Below, in pieces: positions 4,826 to 6,902 of a stretch of DNA of 6,902 nucleotides. Location: contig CAZBKB010000032.1 in assembly GCA_964492425.1 (NCBI GenBank), forward strand, positions 1 to 6,902, in the 5' to 3' direction. This DNA comes from LBZV01 sp000993855 (GTDB lineage Bacteria > Patescibacteriota > Microgenomatia > Curtissbacterales > GWA2-41-24). Position numbers and translations under genes: made by a program. The notes beneath the pieces were generated by a model. The model was given only the letters and a program-made list of their open reading frames with translations, was not told where the DNA came from and searched no databases. Positions within the stretch are counted from its first letter, which is position 1; the number at the start of each line of letters is the position of its first letter.

Positions 4826-5353
4826 ATGTTTATACCCCTTGCTGAAGTTCCTTCGAAAATTATGGGTGGCGGAGAGGAACGGCATTATTTTTTGTTTCAT
4901 GAGAGGAATAAGGATTTGCCCGTGGAAGTTGTGATTACGAGATTACCCCCTTATTATGAAGCCGGGAAAAATTGGCACAGACATGATTATGTTCAGGAAT
5001 TTTCGGTTCCCCTAACTGGTGAAATTCTCATAAAAGAAAAAAGGGCCGGCGAGATTGCAAAAAGAAGGCATCTTTCGGAGGCAATTTTAAAAGACGGTGA
5101 GTGGGTTGTGGGAATATCTTGTGACAGTGCTCGGGAAGTTGAAATTTTTATTGATTCTCCAAGCGGTAACAGACACCAAGCAAGGATAAAATTTGACCCA
5201 AAATATACGGAAGGAAAAGAATTGCACACTGTCGAAAACCCGACAGATGAGACGATCACAATGGTAACGATGAAAAGAGTTCCAAAATCGGTATTTAAGA
5301 AAAGTCCATTGGTATTTAGGATTGACAGAATTCCTGTCTTAGATGAAAGATAA
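4826..5353 (+). CDS. Cupin-fold protein, putative metal-binding, function unknown
   Basis: A 175-residue soluble protein without signal peptide or membrane helix. Although not recognisable as a named family, it carries both cupin motifs. Motif 1 is H51-R-H53-x4-E58-x6-G65, within KNWHRHDYVQEFSVPLTGE, and motif 2 is H134-x3-N138 in LHTVENPTDE. H51, H53, E58 and H134 would be the metal ligands of a classic cupin site. The spacing between the motifs is long (about 70 residues), with an inserted basic stretch KEKRAGEIAKRRH (70-82). Motif 2 lacks a clear PxG turn. Cupins include dioxygenases, isomerases and sugar-binding regulators, so the reaction is open. The gene has the strongest promoter here and overlaps or abuts the downstream Nudix gene, implying a shared operon. 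The fold call is fairly good; the function is unknown. Confidence 0.7.
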   Translation: MFIPLAEVPSKIMGGGEERHYFLFHERNKDLPVEVVITRLPPYYEAGKNWHRHDYVQEFSVPLTGEILIKEKRAGEIAKRRHLSEAILKDGEWVVGISCDSAREVEIFIDSPSGNRHQARIKFDPKYTEGKELHTVENPTDETITMVTMKRVPKSVFKKSPLVFRIDRIPVLDER

Positions 5354-6155
5354 CATGCAAGAAATTGATAAACCAGGTCAGGCAAGCAATTTAGTGTTGC
5401 CATCTAAAGCAAAGGAGACAAAGCCGGAATTTTTCGAAGGCAGGCCACAGAATTGGGTTCTTAGAATAAAGAAGGCTGACGGAACCGTTGAGGAGCATGT
5501 TGGTGTAGATTGGGAAGCTGTTAGCCCTTATGGGGCTGTGCGTTCTGCGGTTGTGACAGATGAAACTGGTAAGCCGATTTTTGATAGACCTCGCTATGAA
5601 GAAGCGCCGAATGTTAATATTGTTGCTTGGGGAAGAGATAAGAATACTCGACAGATTAGAGTTGCCCTTATTTCCCAACCTAGACCTCATGCAGACGATC
5701 CTACGAACCCCGAAAATACTGATCAGCTGACATTTGCACAAATACCAATGGGTTTTAAAGCTAATGTCTTAGGTAAGGATCAACTTGAAGCGTATGAGAG
5801 CTCGCGTGAAGCGGCTGCGCGGGAGGTTAGTGAGGAGACTGGAGCTACCGTGATCAAGGATATATTTGAGCCGGAGTTTCCATACCAAAATCCAAACCCG
5901 ACATTTGTCGGAACATGGTCTGACCTGGTCTTTGTGGAGGTAGACTTGAATAAAATTGATGAACTTAAATATGACCGCAATGAACCAATATTTAAAGCCG
6001 AATATGTGTCTCTTAAACAATTATGGAAAGAGATCAAGGCTGGTAAGACGGATCGTGGTATTGCAAGAATGTGTACTTCTAACTCTGCCTTATTAACTTA
6101 CCTATCCTATCTAGGGGATCTCAATAGGGCTTCGAAGGAAAGAGATTCAAAATAA
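5343..6155 (+). CDS. Nudix hydrolase with an N-terminal extension
   Basis: A 270-residue protein with a Nudix domain, which hydrolyses nucleoside diphosphates linked to another moiety, such as ADP-ribose, NDP-sugars or oxidised nucleotides. The Nudix box is intact in its catalytic half: E152-x7-R160-E161-V-S-E164-E165-T-G167, with E161, E164 and E165 as Mg2+ ligands. The leading glycine is G144, two residues further from E152 than consensus. PMGF at 135-138 resembles the substrate-side turn of ADP-ribose pyrophosphatases. Residues 1 to about 90 form an N-terminal region without recognisable domain (FEGRPQNWVLRIKKADGTVE); short ADP-ribose pyrophosphatases lack such length. The start is ambiguous. 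ATG 5343 overlaps the cupin gene by 11 bases; ATG 5355, four codons later, would begin one base after the cupin stop. Neither has a good Shine-Dalgarno site. Either way the genes are coupled. Confidence 0.85.
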   Translation: MKDNMQEIDKPGQASNLVLPSKAKETKPEFFEGRPQNWVLRIKKADGTVEEHVGVDWEAVSPYGAVRSAVVTDETGKPIFDRPRYEEAPNVNIVAWGRDKNTRQIRVALISQPRPHADDPTNPENTDQLTFAQIPMGFKANVLGKDQLEAYESSREAAAREVSEETGATVIKDIFEPEFPYQNPNPTFVGTWSDLVFVEVDLNKIDELKYDRNEPIFKAEYVSLKQLWKEIKAGKTDRGIARMCTSNSALLTYLSYLGDLNRASKERDSK

Positions 6156-6156
6156 C

Positions 6157-6186
6157 TTCAAAATTTCCCCAATGCTCTGCTATACT
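6157..6186 (+). promoter_or_regulatory. Predicted near-leaderless promoter of recR with extended -10
   Basis: TGCTATACT at 6178-6186 is an extended -10 (TATACT, 5 of 6, with TG one base upstream). A weak -35 TTCAAA (6157-6162, 4 of 6) lies 18 bases before it, starting just after the Nudix stop codon. The transcript would start near 6193, about 3 bases before the recR GTG at 6196, and this supports that GTG as the start. Confidence 0.55.
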
Positions 6187-6195
6187 TTCTAGATA

Positions 6196-6789
6196 GTGAA
6201 AATTCCAAAGGCAGTTGCCGGCTTAATAGAGGCTTTTGAAGCGCTTCCGGGTATTGGACCGAAGACTGCGGCGCGGCTGACGTATTATTTGTTGCATGCG
6301 CCGGATGGATTGTCGGAAAAATTAGGGCAGGCGGCACAGGAGCTGAAAAAGCGTACGAAAATTTGCACAATTTGCCAGAATGTTACAGAAGTCAACCCAT
6401 GCGAGATTTGTGAAGACAGCGAGCGGGACAAATCTATAATTTGTGTTGTTGAGGATCCTTTGGATGTTTGGGCGGTTGAAAAGAGCGGATATCGGGGTTT
6501 ATACCATGTATTGCATGGGGTGATTGCTCCCCTGGACAATATCGGGCCCGAGGAATTGAAGATACGTGAGCTTCTGCCAAGACTAAAAAATAGTCAAGTA
6601 AAAGAAGTAATTTTGGCGACAAACCCTTCAATGGAAGGGGAGGCAACGGCAATGTATATACAGAGGCTGATAAGTCCCTTAAAGGTCAGGACGACCAGGA
6701 TCGCACGCGGAATCCCGATTGGTGCGGAATTGGAGTTTGCAGACGAGATTACTCTAAGAAGAGCTTTTGAAGGACGAAAAGACTTTTAA
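6196..6789 (+). CDS. recR: Recombination mediator protein RecR
   Basis: RecR acts with RecO (and RecF) in loading RecA onto SSB-coated single-stranded DNA during gap repair. The 197-residue protein has the full family layout and usual length. There is a helix-hairpin-helix LPGIGPKTAARLTYYLL (17-33), a four-cysteine zinc finger C57-x2-C60-x8-C69-x2-C72, and a Toprim domain starting at IICVVEDPLDVWAVE (81-95). The Toprim domain includes ATNPSMEGEATAMYI, and the C-terminal signature RIARGIPIGAELEFADEITL follows. The start is GTG, giving MKIPKAVAGLIEAF, which aligns with typical RecR N-termini, and it sits about 3 bases after the predicted transcription start. The gene lies 40 bases after the Nudix gene but appears to have its own promoter. 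Its usual partner ybaB is 1.5 kb upstream. Confidence 0.96.
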   Translation: MKIPKAVAGLIEAFEALPGIGPKTAARLTYYLLHAPDGLSEKLGQAAQELKKRTKICTICQNVTEVNPCEICEDSERDKSIICVVEDPLDVWAVEKSGYRGLYHVLHGVIAPLDNIGPEELKIRELLPRLKNSQVKEVILATNPSMEGEATAMYIQRLISPLKVRTTRIARGIPIGAELEFADEITLRRAFEGRKDF

Positions 6790-6873
6790 AAATTAACAAA
6801 TCTTTTAACGTCTAATGTTAACATAAATCGGCCTTAACCCTTTGTGATCGCGAGTTCTAAATGGAATCCGAAC

Positions 6874-6896
6874 ACCTGTATGAATACAATACAGGT
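6874..6896. repeat. Inverted repeat in the downstream intergenic region
   Basis: ACCTGTAT (6874-6881) and ATACAGGT (6889-6896) are perfect 8-base arms around a 7-base spacer. No T-run follows, so it is not a standard intrinsic terminator for recR. It could be an operator or leader structure for a gene beyond the window. The rest of the 113 bases after recR (6790-6902) shows no convincing gene; an ATG at 6861 opens only a 12-codon frame across the repeat. Confidence 0.5.
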
Positions 6897-6902
6897 TAAT
6901 GA

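Noticed and set aside
6285..6652. Reverse-strand open frames opposite recR
   Set aside because: recR is unmistakable in the forward frame, and the reverse translations have no recognisable motif or start signal.
1..6902. Mobile element, CRISPR array, toxin-antitoxin or defence system
   Set aside because: I found no transposase, integrase, long terminal repeats, spaced direct repeats, or toxin or nuclease motifs of such systems on either strand. YbeY is a housekeeping RNase.

Overview
This window reads like a piece of a small-genome candidate-phylum bacterium, most likely a Patescibacteria/CPR member and perhaps of the Microgenomates type. That placement is an inference from gene style, not a measured phylogeny. 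The signs are moderately AT-rich DNA, very tight packing, short versions of housekeeping proteins (YbeY, a short HPF, DnaX with a widened zinc module), almost no Shine-Dalgarno sequences, and lineage-type envelope proteins with no clear function. TGA is used as an ordinary stop (for example at 2962-2964, 3561-3563 and 4721-4723), so there is no sign of the UGA=Gly code of Gracilibacteria/SR1.

Layout. Positions 13-2455 form one tight forward run: ybeY (rRNA maturation endonuclease), dnaX (clamp-loader subunit) and a lipoprotein gene that begins on the base after the dnaX stop. Next come a four-helix membrane protein (2530-2964) and a membrane-anchored extracytoplasmic protein (3003-3563), each with its own recognisable promoter. 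An HxGH nucleotidyltransferase (3560-3997) overlaps the end of the anchored protein and has the only strong Shine-Dalgarno sequence seen. It converges with a reverse-strand hibernation factor gene of the HPF/RaiA family (3994-4353); the two stop codons interlock. The HPF gene is divergent from ybaB/ebfC (4430-4723). A cupin protein plus Nudix hydrolase pair (4826-6155) follows behind a near-consensus promoter, then recR (6196-6789). The last 113 bases are non-coding and end in an inverted repeat.

Together. In many bacteria dnaX, ybaB and recR are adjacent. Here the order and strand are kept, but about 2.4 kb of envelope, nucleotidyltransferase and hibernation genes separate dnaX from ybaB, and the cupin-Nudix pair separates ybaB from recR. 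Replication/repair, ribosome maturation and ribosome hibernation functions are therefore interleaved with envelope genes.

Most noteworthy are: (1) a perfect 26-bp palindrome inside the dnaX linker that encodes the same nonapeptide on both strands; (2) several promoters whose -10 box lies about 6 bases before the start codon, predicting leaderless mRNAs; and (3) the cupin-Nudix pair, whose joint function I cannot assign. I see no RNA genes, CRISPR array, insertion sequence or complete mobile element.
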